Source of the DNA: Betaproteobacteria bacterium
GTDB lineage: Bacteria > Pseudomonadota > Gammaproteobacteria > Burkholderiales > Burkholderiaceae_A
Assembly: GCA_016868255.1 (NCBI GenBank)
Contig: VGHN01000009.1
Coordinates: 1-64,000 of the forward strand
Direction: 5' to 3'
DNA length: 64,000 bases
Part shown: positions 54,345 to 63,819 of the stretch, in pieces
Numbering within the stretch: position 1 is the first letter of the stretch
Layout of the letters: the number at the start of each line of letters is the position of its first letter
Notes under the pieces: generated by a model
Told to the model about the DNA's origin: nothing
Databases searched by the model: none
Seen by the model: the letters and a program-made list of their open reading frames with translations, nothing else
Program-made: the position numbers and the translations under genes

Positions 54345-54357
54345 CCGGGCCTCCGTC

Positions 54358-55443
54358 ATGAATACCAAATCACCCCCCCTGACCTATCGCGATGCAGGTG
54401 TCGATATCGATGCTGGAGATGCCCTTGTCGACCGCATCAAGCCACTGGCCAAGCGGACCATGCGTCCAGAGGTACTTGCTGGAATTGGTGGGTTTGGGGC
54501 CCTTTGTGGGCTGCCCACGAAGTACAAGGACCCGGTGTTGGTCTCGGGAACCGATGGTGTGGGCACCAAACTCAAGCTTGCCTTTGCGCTCGATCGCCAC
54601 GACACAGTGGGGGTCGATCTGGTGGCCATGAGTGTCAACGACATCCTGGTGCAGGGGGCCGAGCCGCTTTTCTTCCTGGATTACTTCGCATGCGGCCGAC
54701 TCGCAGTCGAGACCGCTGCCGAGGTGGTCGGTGGAATTGCCGCGGGCTGCGAGCAGGCCGGATGCGCACTCATTGGCGGTGAGACCGCAGAGATGCCCGG
54801 TATGTATCCCGATGGTGAATACGATTTGGCGGGCTTTGCCGTGGGCGTGGTCGAGCGGAGCAAGATTCTGGATGCAAGCGGTGTCAGTCAAGGCGATGTG
54901 GTCTTGGGCTTGGCATCGAGTGGTTTCCACAGCAATGGTTATTCATTGGTGCGAAAGGTTTTGGAGCGTCGATTCGGAGACATTTCTCGCCAGGCCCTCT
55001 CGTCCATACAACTCCCCGTTGCGCCCGGCTCCGACAAGTTGATGGGTCTCGATGACTTGGTGATGCGGCCCACCCGAATCTATGTGAAGTCGGTTTTGGA
55101 GGCGCTCGCAAGGCATGGCAACGCAATTCATGGGCTGGCCCACATTACGGGTGGTGGCCTGGTGGGCAATGTGCCGCGCGTTCTACCCGATGGATTCATG
55201 GCGCGGTTGGAAGGGGCTGCCTGGCCCATGCCCGCCCTCATGCAATGGATTCAGACTGAAGGTCAGATCGATGCCGCAGAGATGCACCGTGTCTTCAACT
55301 GCGGCATTGGCATGGTGGTCATTGTGCCGGCCACCGAGGCCGAGTCGGTGGCCGCAACACTCACCGCTGCCGGAGAGATGGTCTTTCGAATCGGAGAGAT
55401 TCAGGCGCGAGCCAAGAGTGAGGCGCAGACGGTCATCATCTGA
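54358..55443 (+). CDS. purM: Phosphoribosylformylglycinamidine cyclo-ligase
   Basis: PurM closes the imidazole ring of the purine precursor AIR with ATP. The 361-residue protein has [21 protein letters not shown], the [10 protein letters not shown] motif, [23 protein letters not shown] and [21 protein letters not shown], all as in the family. In Burkholderia a PerM-like transporter gene lies between purM and hda; it is missing here. The 3' end overlaps the convergent miaA gene by 43 bases. Confidence 0.97.
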   Translation: MNTKSPPLTYRDAGVDIDAGDALVDRIKPLAKRTMRPEVLAGIGGFGALCGLPTKYKDPVLVSGTDGVGTKLKLAFALDRHDTVGVDLVAMSVNDILVQGAEPLFFLDYFACGRLAVETAAEVVGGIAAGCEQAGCALIGGETAEMPGMYPDGEYDLAGFAVGVVERSKILDASGVSQGDVVLGLASSGFHSNGYSLVRKVLERRFGDISRQALSSIQLPVAPGSDKLMGLDDLVMRPTRIYVKSVLEALARHGNAIHGLAHITGGGLVGNVPRVLPDGFMARLEGAAWPMPALMQWIQTEGQIDAAEMHRVFNCGIGMVVIVPATEAESVAATLTAAGEMVFRIGEIQARAKSEAQTVII

Positions 55444-56390
55444 TCGAGTGGCGTGGTCTGAGGGTCGATTCGCTCGAGCCCCCTAAAGCCGCGCTGCCAG
55501 GTGATCTGTCGTTTTGCAAGTTGCCGTGTGGCCTCAAGTGCCCTCTGAAAAAATTCGGCCTCGCTCTCAAAGCCACTCTGCCCATCTAGGTGCGCCCATG
55601 CCTGTCGATAACCCACCGCCCGCATGCTGGGATGTTCTGCCGTGAGTCCGGCTCGGGCCCTAAGGGCTCGAACCTCAGAGAGAAACCCTTTTTTCACCAT
55701 CTCCCGCAGCCGGCCTTCGATGGCTTCATGCAGCAACGCTCGATCGCTGGGCTCCAAGGAGACCACGGGAAAGGTTTTCATCTCTCGGGCGCCCACTGCC
55801 AATTTACGTGATTGGCTCTGCGCGATCCATTGGCTCAGTGATTGCCCGGTGGCCCGATGGACTTCAAGGGCCCTGGAGATCCGCTGGGCATCGGAGGGGG
55901 CGAGTCGGGCGGCGGTCACTGGGTCAACCGCTCTGAGTCGCTCGTGCATCGCCGGCCACCCGAGTCGCTTGGCCTGCTCGGCCACTTCTAGTCGGATCTC
56001 TTCGTTGGTCGAAGGGATCTCATCAATGCCATGACGCAGCGCCTTGAAATAGAGCATGGTGCCGCCAACCACCAAGGCCCTCTTGCCCCTGGAATGAATC
56101 GCTTCAAGTGCAGCGTTGCAGTCGCGAAGGAAGGCGGCCACCGAGTAGCGGTCTTCGGGGTTGCAGAGGTCAATGAGGTGGTGTGGCACCCGAGCCCGAT
56201 CATCCGAACTGGGCTTGGCTGTTCCAATGTCGAGGCAACGATAGACCAAGGCCGAATCCATATTGATGATTTCGCAGGGCCCCAAGAGGCCGGACTCCGC
56301 CAGGGCTTGGGCCAGACCCGACTTCCCGCTGGCGGTTGGCCCGATGATGCAGAGCGTGCTGCTGACGACGCTGTCTTGCGAGTTGCTCAA
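55401..56390 (-). CDS. miaA: tRNA dimethylallyltransferase
   Basis: MiaA adds a dimethylallyl group to A37 of tRNAs reading UNN codons. The 329-residue protein has the P-loop [18 protein letters not shown], the substrate motif [40 protein letters not shown] and the C-terminal AVGYRQAW. The track start lies in mutL; the TTG at 56390, four bases past the mutL stop, is my choice because no ATG or GTG fits. Confidence 0.94.
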   Translation of the reverse strand: MSNSQDSVVSSTLCIIGPTASGKSGLAQALAESGLLGPCEIINMDSALVYRCLDIGTAKPSSDDRARVPHHLIDLCNPEDRYSVAAFLRDCNAALEAIHSRGKRALVVGGTMLYFKALRHGIDEIPSTNEEIRLEVAEQAKRLGWPAMHERLRAVDPVTAARLAPSDAQRISRALEVHRATGQSLSQWIAQSQSRKLAVGAREMKTFPVVSLEPSDRALLHEAIEGRLREMVKKGFLSEVRALRARAGLTAEHPSMRAVGYRQAWAHLDGQSGFESEAEFFQRALEATRQLAKRQITWQRGFRGLERIDPQTTPLDQMMTVCASLLARA

Positions 56391-56394
56391 GCGT

Positions 56395-58164
56395 TCACTG
56401 CCCGCGCATGAATAGCCGATCCAATTCCTTGTGGCCAATCTGGACCCAGGTGGGGCGACCATGGTTGCATTGGTCTGATCGGTCGGTGGCCTCGATGTCT
56501 CTGAGCAGCTGGTTCATCTCGGGGATTGTCAGTGAGCGGTTGGCGCGAACCGCTCCATGGCAGGCCATGGTGGCCAGGATGGCGTCGCGTTGTTCCATTA
56601 CCGATTGGGCCTGCCCATGCTGGGCCAACTCCGCAAGTGTTTCCCGAACCAAGGGCTCGATCGGGGCCTTGGCCAAAAGGGCTGGGATGGCTCTCACCAC
56701 AATGTGGTCTGCGGACAAAGGCGCCACATCAAAGCCGATCGTTCTGAGGAGCTCGGCATGCAGTTGTGCCGTCTCTGTCTCGAGCGGACTCGCGAGCAGG
56801 GCAAGCGGTTCGAGCAATCCCTGCGTCTCGGTGGTTGTTTGTGCCTTGAGTCGCTCGTAGACAATACGCTCGTGGGCAGCATGCATATCGACAATGATCA
56901 GCCCGTGGCTGTTCTGCGCAAGAATAAAAATCCCGTGCAGTTGGGCAATGGCAAAGCCCAGCGGTGGGCCCAGAGGAGCAGGCGTCAAGGGCGACTCCGC
57001 GCCAAGCGCCTGGTGTCCTTGCGGATCCAGGGGCATGGTTCCGCTGGCCCAGGATCGATTGGGCTGGCCTTGAAAAAATTGTGGGGAGAGTGGAAGGCTG
57101 TGCCCATAAGCGAGGCGATGGCTCATTGCACCATCGCCTGTTGAACCCAGCGGGGTCGCAATGGATGCGCCCGCGGTCGCAGCCACGGGCTGGGCCAATG
57201 CGGTGCGCACGGCACTGAGAATGCTTTGATAAACCGCCTGGCTGTCTCGGAAACGCACCTCCGATTTGGCGGGATGAACATTGACATCGACAAGCTCGGG
57301 GTCGAGATCGATCTGCAGTACCAGCCGCGCTTGTCGCTGGCCATGCAAGACATCGGCGTATGCCGATCGAAGTGCATGGAGCATGAGTCGGTCGCGCACA
57401 TGCCGCCCATTCACATAGAGATACTGATGCTCGGCCTTTCCGTCGGCCAGTGTCGGCAGCTGCAGCCAGGCCCGAATATGAAGCGGCCCCCGCTCCTCCT
57501 CGACGATCTTGAGGGCCTGGGCATCTAGGCCCAGGCATTCGGCCACCCGCAGTGCGGGCTGCGTGGGGGGAAGCCGCATCACCATTTTGTCGTTGTGGCT
57601 CAGTTGCCAGGCCACCTCCGGATGAATCATTGCCTGACGAACAAAGGCCTCTCTGGCATGTGAGAACTCGGTGGCCGCTGTTTTAAGGAATCGGCGCCGT
57701 GCGGGGACGCTGTGAAAGAGGCTCTGAATATCCACTGTGGTACCGGTGGAGGCCGCTGCCGGGCGTTCCTGCCATGCGCCGCCATGATTGGCAATACTCT
57801 TTCCATGGGGGGCCGAAGCGGCTTTGCTCGTGACCTCCATATGCGCAACCGAGGCAATGGCCGCCAGGGCCTCTCCGCGAAAGCCATGGGTTCGCACTGC
57901 TTGAAGGTCTTGCAGGCTCCGAATCTTGCTGGTGGCGTGTCGCATCACGGCGAGGGCCAAGTCGTTTGCATCAATGCCATGGCCATCGTCGGTGATTCGG
58001 ATTCGACGAATCCCCCCCTCTTCGAGCGACACAGAGATGCTGCGGGCCTGGGCATCGATTGCGTTTTCGAGCAACTCTTTAACGACCGATGCGGGCCGTT
58101 CAATGACTTCGCCAGCCGCAATCTGGCTGATCAGCGCATCGGGCAGTAGGGCGATTCCCGCCAT
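56395..58164 (-). CDS. mutL: DNA mismatch repair protein MutL
   Basis: MutL couples mismatch recognition to strand incision. The 589-residue protein has an N-terminal GHKL ATPase domain (ISQIAAGEVIERPASVVKELLENAIDA; ITDDGHGI; TRGFRGEALAAIASV-like THGFRGEALAAIASV) and a C-terminal dimerisation domain. That domain shows DMHAAHERIVYE, matching the DQHA(x)2E(x)4E endonuclease motif with Met for Gln, so this MutL is probably a nicking enzyme, as expected where MutH is absent. GTG at 58170 is an alternative start. Confidence 0.96.
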   Translation of the reverse strand: MAGIALLPDALISQIAAGEVIERPASVVKELLENAIDAQARSISVSLEEGGIRRIRITDDGHGIDANDLALAVMRHATSKIRSLQDLQAVRTHGFRGEALAAIASVAHMEVTSKAASAPHGKSIANHGGAWQERPAAASTGTTVDIQSLFHSVPARRRFLKTAATEFSHAREAFVRQAMIHPEVAWQLSHNDKMVMRLPPTQPALRVAECLGLDAQALKIVEEERGPLHIRAWLQLPTLADGKAEHQYLYVNGRHVRDRLMLHALRSAYADVLHGQRQARLVLQIDLDPELVDVNVHPAKSEVRFRDSQAVYQSILSAVRTALAQPVAATAGASIATPLGSTGDGAMSHRLAYGHSLPLSPQFFQGQPNRSWASGTMPLDPQGHQALGAESPLTPAPLGPPLGFAIAQLHGIFILAQNSHGLIIVDMHAAHERIVYERLKAQTTTETQGLLEPLALLASPLETETAQLHAELLRTIGFDVAPLSADHIVVRAIPALLAKAPIEPLVRETLAELAQHGQAQSVMEQRDAILATMACHGAVRANRSLTIPEMNQLLRDIEATDRSDQCNHGRPTWVQIGHKELDRLFMRGQ

Positions 58165-58166
58165 GG

Positions 58167-59450
58167 TCACATCAGCCGAGACTTGGAGAGCGGGGGGTTC
58201 TGCTCCAGGTACTGAACGATTCCGCGACGAAGGGCCCGGGCCATCTCTTGTTGGTAGCGCATGTCGCGAAGCCGCTTCTCTTCCTCGGGATTGCTGATGA
58301 AGGCGGTCTCGACAAGAATGGATGGAATGTCAGGGGCCTTCAGTACCGCAAAGCCTGCCTGTTCGACTTGCTGCTTGTGCAACTCATTGACCCCTTTGAT
58401 GTGCCGAAGAACCGCGTTGCCGAGTTTGAGTGAGTCCTTGATCTGCGCGGTGGTCGACATATCGAGAAGTGTCTGCTGAAGCTGCTGATCGCCTGAACCT
58501 AGCTTGATTCCACCAATGGCATCGGAAGAATTCTCCTTCTGGGCCATCCACCGGGCAGCGGCACTGGTTGCCCCACGTTGTGAAAGGACATAGACCGATG
58601 AGCCCTTGGCCTTGGGAGAGACCCAGGCATCTGCATGGATTGAGACCATGAGATCGGCGCCCACTCGACGTGCCTTCTCCACTCGCCTGCCCAGGGGAAC
58701 GAAGTAGTCGCCATCTCGAGTGAGATAGGTGCGAACGCCGGGTTGTGAATCGAGTTCGGTCTTGAGTAACCGCGCGATCCGAAGAACCACATCCTTTTCG
58801 CGCGTGCCTCCTTTGCCCACGGCCCCTGGGTCTTCTCCACCATGGCCAGGATCCAAGGCAATGGTGACAAGCCGAGAGACGGTGGGCTTTTTGCCACCCG
58901 GAGCGGGAGACGGTTTTGTCTCCGATGGCCCGGCCTGCGCTGCTTGTTTAGGGGGTTCTTCTGGTGGGGCGGCCTTGCCAGATTGCAGCCGGTCTTGCTC
59001 GTAGCTCTGCAAAAAGGCGAGCAGGGGGTCGACCTCTTGGGTTGGATAGAGGTCGATGACGAGTCGGTGTTGATAGAGCCCGACGGGTTCCAGGGTGAAG
59101 ACCTGTGGGCGGATGCCCTGTTTCAAATCGAAGACCAGTCGCACGGTATTGGTCTGGTATTGACCGACTCGAACCTGGGCAATGAAGGGGTCGTTGGGTT
59201 GGATTCTTGCCACCAACTCCTTGAGCATGGGACTCAGTTGGAGGCCCTCGAGGTCGACCACAAGCCGGTCGGGCGAGGTGAGAAGACTGGTCTTGAAGGC
59301 GAGGGTTTTGGAGTCGTGCTCGATGGTGACCCGGGTGTAATCGTTGGCGGGCCAGACCCGAACCGCGGCAACACTCAGAGCCCCTGAGGGCCCAAACAGG
59401 CCAAGCAGCAGCGCCCCTCCCGAACCGAGCAAGAGCGAGCGGCGCTTCAT
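58167..59450 (-). CDS. amiC: N-acetylmuramoyl-L-alanine amidase, AmiC-like
   Basis: This periplasmic zinc amidase cleaves the septal peptidoglycan stem from MurNAc for daughter-cell separation. The 427-residue protein starts KRRSLLLGSGGALLLG, a twin-arginine-like signal; then an AMIN domain (VRVWPANDYTRVTIEHDSK) for murein binding, a Pro-rich linker, and the amidase domain from about residue 190 with LDPGHGGEDPGAVG, MVSIHADAW and the catalytic Glu in ILVETAFISNP. Its ATG overlaps the tsaE stop and mutL follows at once. Confidence 0.95.
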   Translation of the reverse strand: MKRRSLLLGSGGALLLGLFGPSGALSVAAVRVWPANDYTRVTIEHDSKTLAFKTSLLTSPDRLVVDLEGLQLSPMLKELVARIQPNDPFIAQVRVGQYQTNTVRLVFDLKQGIRPQVFTLEPVGLYQHRLVIDLYPTQEVDPLLAFLQSYEQDRLQSGKAAPPEEPPKQAAQAGPSETKPSPAPGGKKPTVSRLVTIALDPGHGGEDPGAVGKGGTREKDVVLRIARLLKTELDSQPGVRTYLTRDGDYFVPLGRRVEKARRVGADLMVSIHADAWVSPKAKGSSVYVLSQRGATSAAARWMAQKENSSDAIGGIKLGSGDQQLQQTLLDMSTTAQIKDSLKLGNAVLRHIKGVNELHKQQVEQAGFAVLKAPDIPSILVETAFISNPEEEKRLRDMRYQQEMARALRRGIVQYLEQNPPLSKSRLM

Positions 59451-59956
59451 GGCGATCTCTCAAGCGCGTCGCCGATCGCTGTATCAATTGCCGAGAGAAT
59501 CTCGGGGCGGGCTGCACTTAGCATGACTTGCCTCGGGCCCTCGGCCTCCTCGTTGAACCAATCAATCGAGACCATTAGATCGGCACCTGGCAGGCCATGG
59601 CCATGCTCGGGCCACTCGAGCAATACCAACCGACCCGGCCCATAGGCCTCTCGCAGGCCTGCACTTCTCCACGCGAGTGGATCCTGCAATCGATAGAGGT
59701 CAATGTGATGGACTTGAAGATCGGGCAATTCATAGAGCTCAGCGATGGCAAAGCTGGGGCTCTTGATCCGACCCTCGACTCCCAGCGATCGCAGAATACC
59801 GCGGGCGATGGTGGTCTTGCCTGCTCCAAGGCTTCCGCTCAGGTAGATTGCGCCAATGTCGAGGGATTCAATGGACCTCGCAATGGCCTCGGCCAGTAAT
59901 GTACTGCCCGCCTCGCTTACGCGATTGAATCGAATGGTGCTGCGATCAACAATCAT
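59447..59956 (-). CDS. tsaE: tRNA threonylcarbamoyladenosine ATPase TsaE
   Basis: TsaE is the P-loop ATPase that drives the t6A37 cycle with TsaB and TsaD. The 169-residue protein has AIYLSGSLGAGKTTIARGILRSLGV (Walker A), KSPSFAIAELYEL, VHHIDLYRLQDP and VLLEWPEHG. TsaD, its partner, is encoded at the end of this window. The ATG lies 3 bases from the divergent queG start codon, so the promoter and ribosome site must lie inside queG. Confidence 0.96.
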   Translation of the reverse strand: MIVDRSTIRFNRVSEAGSTLLAEAIARSIESLDIGAIYLSGSLGAGKTTIARGILRSLGVEGRIKSPSFAIAELYELPDLQVHHIDLYRLQDPLAWRSAGLREAYGPGRLVLLEWPEHGHGLPGADLMVSIDWFNEEAEGPRQVMLSAARPEILSAIDTAIGDALERSP

Positions 59957-59959
59957 GAA

Positions 59960-61132
59960 ATGTCAGTGAATCATCAGAGAAGTCCAGCGCAAGACGCCAT
60001 TCCAGCGCAAGACGCTATTGTCACCCGCATTCGACAGGCTGCGCGCGACTTGGGTTTCTCCTCGGTGGGGATTGCTCGGATCGACCGCCACGATTTGGGC
60101 CCCGCCATGGCCCGCTTCTCGGATTGGCTGCATCAGGGTACCGCAGGAGACATGGGCTATTTGTCTCGAAGCCAACCCCTCCGTGCCGATCCGCAAGGAC
60201 TGCTCGCGAATGCCAAGAGCCTCATCATGGTCACCATGAACTACCTGCCGACCAGGGCCGACTCGTCGATGGACTCTGGGTGGCAGGCGCAAGAGTGGCA
60301 GGTGCAAGAGTTGCGGGCGCTCGATGCGCCCGAGCGGGCGGTTGTCTCGCTCTATGCCCGAGGCCGGGACTATCACAAGGTGATTCGTAGCCGACTGGCC
60401 CGGCTCGCCGATCGAATCAACTCAGAAATCGCTGCGGGTAATTTTCGGGCCTGCGTGGATTCAGCGCCTCTGCTCGAGGTCGAGTGGGCCCAGGCCGCAG
60501 GGCTTGGCTGGCGAGGCAAGCACACCCTATTGCTCAACCGTGACCAGGGCTCGATGTTTTTCCTCGGGGGCCTGCTCACAACGCTTGAGCTGCCAGCTGC
60601 CGAGGCCAGCTCCTCTCATTGTGGAAGTTGCCAGGCCTGCATCGAGGTCTGTCCCACGAAGGCAATTCGTGCGCCTTTTTCGCTCGACGCGAGGCGCTGC
60701 ATTTCCTACCTAACGATCGAGCATGCGGGCGACATCCCCGAGCCCTTGCGTCCCCTGATGGGCAATCGGGTCTATGGCTGTGATGACTGTCAGTTGGTCT
60801 GTCCGTGGAATCGTTATGCGCAGATGAGCGCCATTCCAGATTTCTTGCCACGGCATGGTCTCGATCACGCCACGTTGGTTGAACTCTTCTCTTGGACTGC
60901 GCAGCAGTTTCATGAGCGGCACGCGGGCAGCGCCATTTTAAGAATCGGTTACGACCGCTGGCTTCGAAATATTGCAGTGGGATTGGGCAACGGGCTGCGA
61001 TCGGCGATCGAGGGTGAGAAGGCTCCCATTCGCGCGAGTCTCAAGGGCCGATTGAATGATGCCAATCCCATGGTTGTAAGACATGTGCGTTGGGCACTGG
61101 CCCAGGGTGAACTCGATTCGGCGCTGGCATGA
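59960..61132 (+). CDS. queG: Epoxyqueuosine reductase (cobalamin-dependent)
   Basis: QueG reduces epoxyqueuosine to queuosine in tRNA with cobalamin and two 4Fe-4S clusters. The 390-residue protein has IRQAARDLGFSSVGIARID, cobalamin-region segments VVSLYARGRDYHKVIRSRL and GWRGKHTLLLNRDQGSMFFLGG, clusters CGSCQACIEVCPTKAI (about residue 221) and GCDDCQLVCPWN, and a C-terminal HEAT-like tail. Two tandem duplications mark the N-terminal half: PAQDAI-PAQDAI and WQAQE-WQVQE. Coupled to xerD by an ATGA overlap. Confidence 0.95.
   Translation: MSVNHQRSPAQDAIPAQDAIVTRIRQAARDLGFSSVGIARIDRHDLGPAMARFSDWLHQGTAGDMGYLSRSQPLRADPQGLLANAKSLIMVTMNYLPTRADSSMDSGWQAQEWQVQELRALDAPERAVVSLYARGRDYHKVIRSRLARLADRINSEIAAGNFRACVDSAPLLEVEWAQAAGLGWRGKHTLLLNRDQGSMFFLGGLLTTLELPAAEASSSHCGSCQACIEVCPTKAIRAPFSLDARRCISYLTIEHAGDIPEPLRPLMGNRVYGCDDCQLVCPWNRYAQMSAIPDFLPRHGLDHATLVELFSWTAQQFHERHAGSAILRIGYDRWLRNIAVGLGNGLRSAIEGEKAPIRASLKGRLNDANPMVVRHVRWALAQGELDSALA
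59983..60018 (+). repeat. 18-bp in-frame tandem duplication in queG
   Basis: TCCAGCGCAAGACGCCAT is followed directly by the same unit with one change (T for C at position 16), encoding PAQDAI twice. Confidence 0.9.
60281..60310 (+). repeat. 15-bp in-frame tandem duplication in queG
   Basis: TGGCAGGCGCAAGAG is followed by TGGCAGGTGCAAGAG, encoding WQAQE-WQVQE. Confidence 0.9.
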
Positions 61133-62061
61133 AAGCCGCAAGCAAAACCTCCGATCAAACCGCGCTGGCCAAGGCCGATGAGGACCTGATTGCACTTTTT
61201 ATTCAATCCCTCTGGCTTGAAGATGGCTTGGCCGCCAATTCCCGAGAGGCCTATCGCAGGGACATCTCGGACCTAGCCATTTGGTCGTCACAGAACGGAC
61301 ACCCGAACCTGGCGCTGAGCCAGCCCATGGACCTTCAGGCTTATCTTTCTGCGCGACTCAAAAGCCTTCGGCCATCGAGTTTCAATCGACGGCTCTCGAG
61401 CTTTCGGCGCTTTTTCTCCTGGATGGTTCGACAGGCCCTGCGAGCGGATGACCCCAGCCAGCAGATCAAGTCCGCGAGGCAGGCCGAACGCTTTCCCAAG
61501 GCCCCGAGCGAGGCACAGGTGGAGCGTCTTCTGGCTGCACCCAACACCGAACAGGCGCGTGGCCTTCGAGACCGGGCCATGCTCGAGTTGCTCTACGCCA
61601 CTGGTCTGCGGGTCTCCGAGTTGGTCGGCTTGCGGCTCAATGGCTTGGGGCTCTCCGAGGGGCTGGTGCGGGTGATTGGGAAAGGCAATAAGGAGCGCCT
61701 GGTTCCCTATGGAGAAGAGGCGGGCCACTGGATTGGCAGGTATCTGGCCGAGGCCCGCGCCCTTATTCTGAGCGGGCAACTCTCGGATGCGGTTTTTGTG
61801 ACCGAGCGCGGGGGGCCTATGACGCGCCAGTACTTCTGGCAGTTGATTGGCCGTTATGCCCAGGCGGCGGGAATCGACTGGGCCCTCTCGCCCCATGGCC
61901 TGCGCCACGCATTTGCTACCCACCTTCTCAACCATGGCGCAGACCTACGCGCCGTGCAGATGCTTCTGGGCCACGCAGACATCTCCACCACCCAGGTCTA
62001 TACCCATGTCGCCAGAGAGCGGCTTGCAAGGTTGCATGCCCAACACCATCCGCGCGCTTAA
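61129..62061 (+). CDS. xerD: Site-specific tyrosine recombinase XerD
   Basis: XerD with XerC resolves chromosome dimers at dif. The 310-residue protein has an N-terminal SAM-like core-binding domain (FIQSLWLEDGLAANSREAYRRDI) and a catalytic domain with the R-K-H-R-H-Y set: Arg161 in ATGLRVSELVGL, the Lys in GKGNKERLVP, HGLRHAFATHLLNHGADLR, LGHADISTTQVYTHV with Tyr291. A chromosomal housekeeping recombinase rather than a phage integrase by context, being coupled to queG. Confidence 0.95.
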   Translation: MKAASKTSDQTALAKADEDLIALFIQSLWLEDGLAANSREAYRRDISDLAIWSSQNGHPNLALSQPMDLQAYLSARLKSLRPSSFNRRLSSFRRFFSWMVRQALRADDPSQQIKSARQAERFPKAPSEAQVERLLAAPNTEQARGLRDRAMLELLYATGLRVSELVGLRLNGLGLSEGLVRVIGKGNKERLVPYGEEAGHWIGRYLAEARALILSGQLSDAVFVTERGGPMTRQYFWQLIGRYAQAAGIDWALSPHGLRHAFATHLLNHGADLRAVQMLLGHADISTTQVYTHVARERLARLHAQHHPRA

Positions 62062-62070
62062 ACTGCGCAG

Positions 62071-62748
62071 ATGCCCAACAGCGAATCCCGCCCAATCGAC
62101 ACGGCCCTGGTCCCCGACTTTCTGGTTCCTCTGGACCCAGCGGTTTTTGTGATTGCTTATCTGATTGGCTCGGTCTCATCGGCCATTCTGGTCAGCCGTC
62201 TGCGGGGCCTGGCCGATCCCAGAAGCTTTGGGTCGGGCAATCCCGGCGCCACGAACATGCTTCGCACCGGCGACAAGAAGGCCGCCGCACTCACCCTAAT
62301 TGGCGATGCGGGCAAGGGCGCCATCGCTGTGCTGCTTGCTGCCTGGGCTGGCGCCGAGGGCGGCTCACCCACCACCCTGGCTATGGCAGCGATTGGTGTC
62401 TTCCTCGGGCATTTGTTCCCTGTGTTTTTCGGTTTCAAGGGGGGCAAGGGGGTGGCCACTGCCCTGGGTGTTCTCTTGGCCCTCTCGTGGCCTGTGGGCT
62501 TGGCCATTTTGGGAACTTGGCTGCTGGTTTTTGTAACGACCAAGATCTCGTCGCTCTCTGCCCTGACCGCCTCGGCCCTGGCGCCCCTGGTTTGGTTCTG
62601 GGCCCATGGCATGGATGCGGTTTTCTGGGCCGTGCTCGCTATGACGGTTTTACTGCTGATTCGTCATCACAAAAACATTCGTGACTTGCTCTCGGGATCG
62701 GAGGCGGGCTTCGGGGGACGCAAAGACGACAAATCCCATCGGGGCTGA
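62071..62748 (+). CDS. plsY: Glycerol-3-phosphate acyltransferase PlsY
   Basis: PlsY transfers acyl from acyl-phosphate to glycerol 3-phosphate in the inner membrane, the first step of phospholipid synthesis. The 225-residue protein has about five membrane segments and the three family motifs: SVSSAILVSRLRGLADPRSFGSGNPGATNMLR, GHLFPVFFGFKGGKGVATALG and a C-terminal [15 protein letters not shown]. The N-terminus is about 20 residues longer than usual. Its 3' end overlaps the convergent tsaD gene by 82 bases. Confidence 0.95.
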   Translation: MPNSESRPIDTALVPDFLVPLDPAVFVIAYLIGSVSSAILVSRLRGLADPRSFGSGNPGATNMLRTGDKKAAALTLIGDAGKGAIAVLLAAWAGAEGGSPTTLAMAAIGVFLGHLFPVFFGFKGGKGVATALGVLLALSWPVGLAILGTWLLVFVTTKISSLSALTASALAPLVWFWAHGMDAVFWAVLAMTVLLLIRHHKNIRDLLSGSEAGFGGRKDDKSHRG

Positions 62749-63782
62749 GCCCGGATGCCCGGCGGGCTTGTCTCGCCATACCAAGCACGTAGGCCCCCGG
62801 CCCAGGCAATCATCACGCCGTTGTCCGTGCACAGAGCAGGCGGCGGAAAGTGAGCCACTGCGCCAATCTCGGCGGCCTCTTGGGCAAGGGTCTGTCTGAG
62901 CAGTTGGTTGGCACTCACGCCACCGGCCACCACCAGCCTGCTTCGGCCGGTTTGTAAGAGCGCTCGGCGCGATCGATCCACCAAGACATCGACAATGGCC
63001 TGCTGAAGTTCGGCAGCCAGATTCGCTCGGTCCTGGTCTTCGAGCGGGGCCTTCTTCTTCGCTTGGGTGAGCACCGCGGTCTTGAGCCCTGCAAAACTTA
63101 AATCGAGACCCTCTCGTCCTTTGAGAGGACGTGGCAACTTGAATTGCCCCGACTGGCCCCTCTGGGCCCATTTTGAAATCTCCGGCCCGCCGGGATACCC
63201 CAGGCCGAGGATCTGGGCCGACTTGTCGAAGGCTTCGCCCGCGGCATCGTCGATGGTCTCTCCGAGAAGTTCGACCTCGCCGATGCCTCGAACATCAAGA
63301 AGCATGGTGTGACCACCCGAGACGAGCAGGGCAACGAAGGGAAATTCCAGCGACTGGGCCTCCGGGTCGAGCAGTGGTGACATCAGGTGCGCTTCAAGAT
63401 GATGGACAGAAATTACCGGGGTGCCTGTCGCCACACCGAGCCCGTGGGCAAAGCTTGTGCCCACTAACAGAGCACCTGCCAGGCCAGGGCCTTCGGTGAC
63501 AGCAATGAGGTCTAGGTCGGCGAGTTCTCGCTTGGCCTGGGCCAGACAGTCCCTGAGCAGGGGTTCAATGCGCAGTAGGTGGTCGCGCGAGGCCAGCTCG
63601 GGCACCACACCACCATAGATTTTGTGCAGGTCGATCTGAGAGTGTAGGGACTGACTTAGGATTTTGGCCCGCGGTGAAGGCCCATCGCCATGGATTTCAA
63701 GCAGGGCCAGGCCCGTTTCATCGCACGAGGTCTCGATTCCAAGAACACAGAGTGGCTTGCGCATCGGTCGTTTGTCGGACAT
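62667..63782 (-). CDS. tsaD: tRNA N6-adenosine threonylcarbamoyltransferase TsaD
   Basis: TsaD transfers threonylcarbamoyl to A37 of ANN-decoding tRNAs. The 371-residue ASKHA protein has [17 protein letters not shown], the metal-binding [22 protein letters not shown] and [47 protein letters not shown] and [14 protein letters not shown] start it at ATG 63782 (MSDKRPMRK); ATG 63764 is also possible. The C-terminus extends about 16 residues beyond the usual RWDL ending and lies in the plsY overlap. Confidence 0.95.
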   Translation of the reverse strand: MSDKRPMRKPLCVLGIETSCDETGLALLEIHGDGPSPRAKILSQSLHSQIDLHKIYGGVVPELASRDHLLRIEPLLRDCLAQAKRELADLDLIAVTEGPGLAGALLVGTSFAHGLGVATGTPVISVHHLEAHLMSPLLDPEAQSLEFPFVALLVSGGHTMLLDVRGIGEVELLGETIDDAAGEAFDKSAQILGLGYPGGPEISKWAQRGQSGQFKLPRPLKGREGLDLSFAGLKTAVLTQAKKKAPLEDQDRANLAAELQQAIVDVLVDRSRRALLQTGRSRLVVAGGVSANQLLRQTLAQEAAEIGAVAHFPPPALCTDNGVMIAWAGGLRAWYGETSPPGIRAQPRWDLSSLRPPKPASDPESKSRMFL

Positions 63783-63790
63783 AATTTCCG

Positions 63791-63796
63791 ATTCTA
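63791..63796 (-). promoter_or_regulatory. Candidate -10 for tsaD
   Basis: On the minus strand TAGAAT lies 8 bases before the tsaD ATG, with TTGGGA 18 bases further upstream as a weak -35. It overlaps a weak divergent rpsU promoter candidate (TTGTCG, 17 bases, TATTGA). Confidence 0.3.
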
Positions 63797-63819
63797 TTGA
63801 CGATCCATCCACTTTCCCA

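Noticed and set aside
61129-62061. xerD as an integrase marking a mobile element
   Set aside because: No att repeats, tRNA or phage genes nearby; it is coupled to queG and has housekeeping XerD features.
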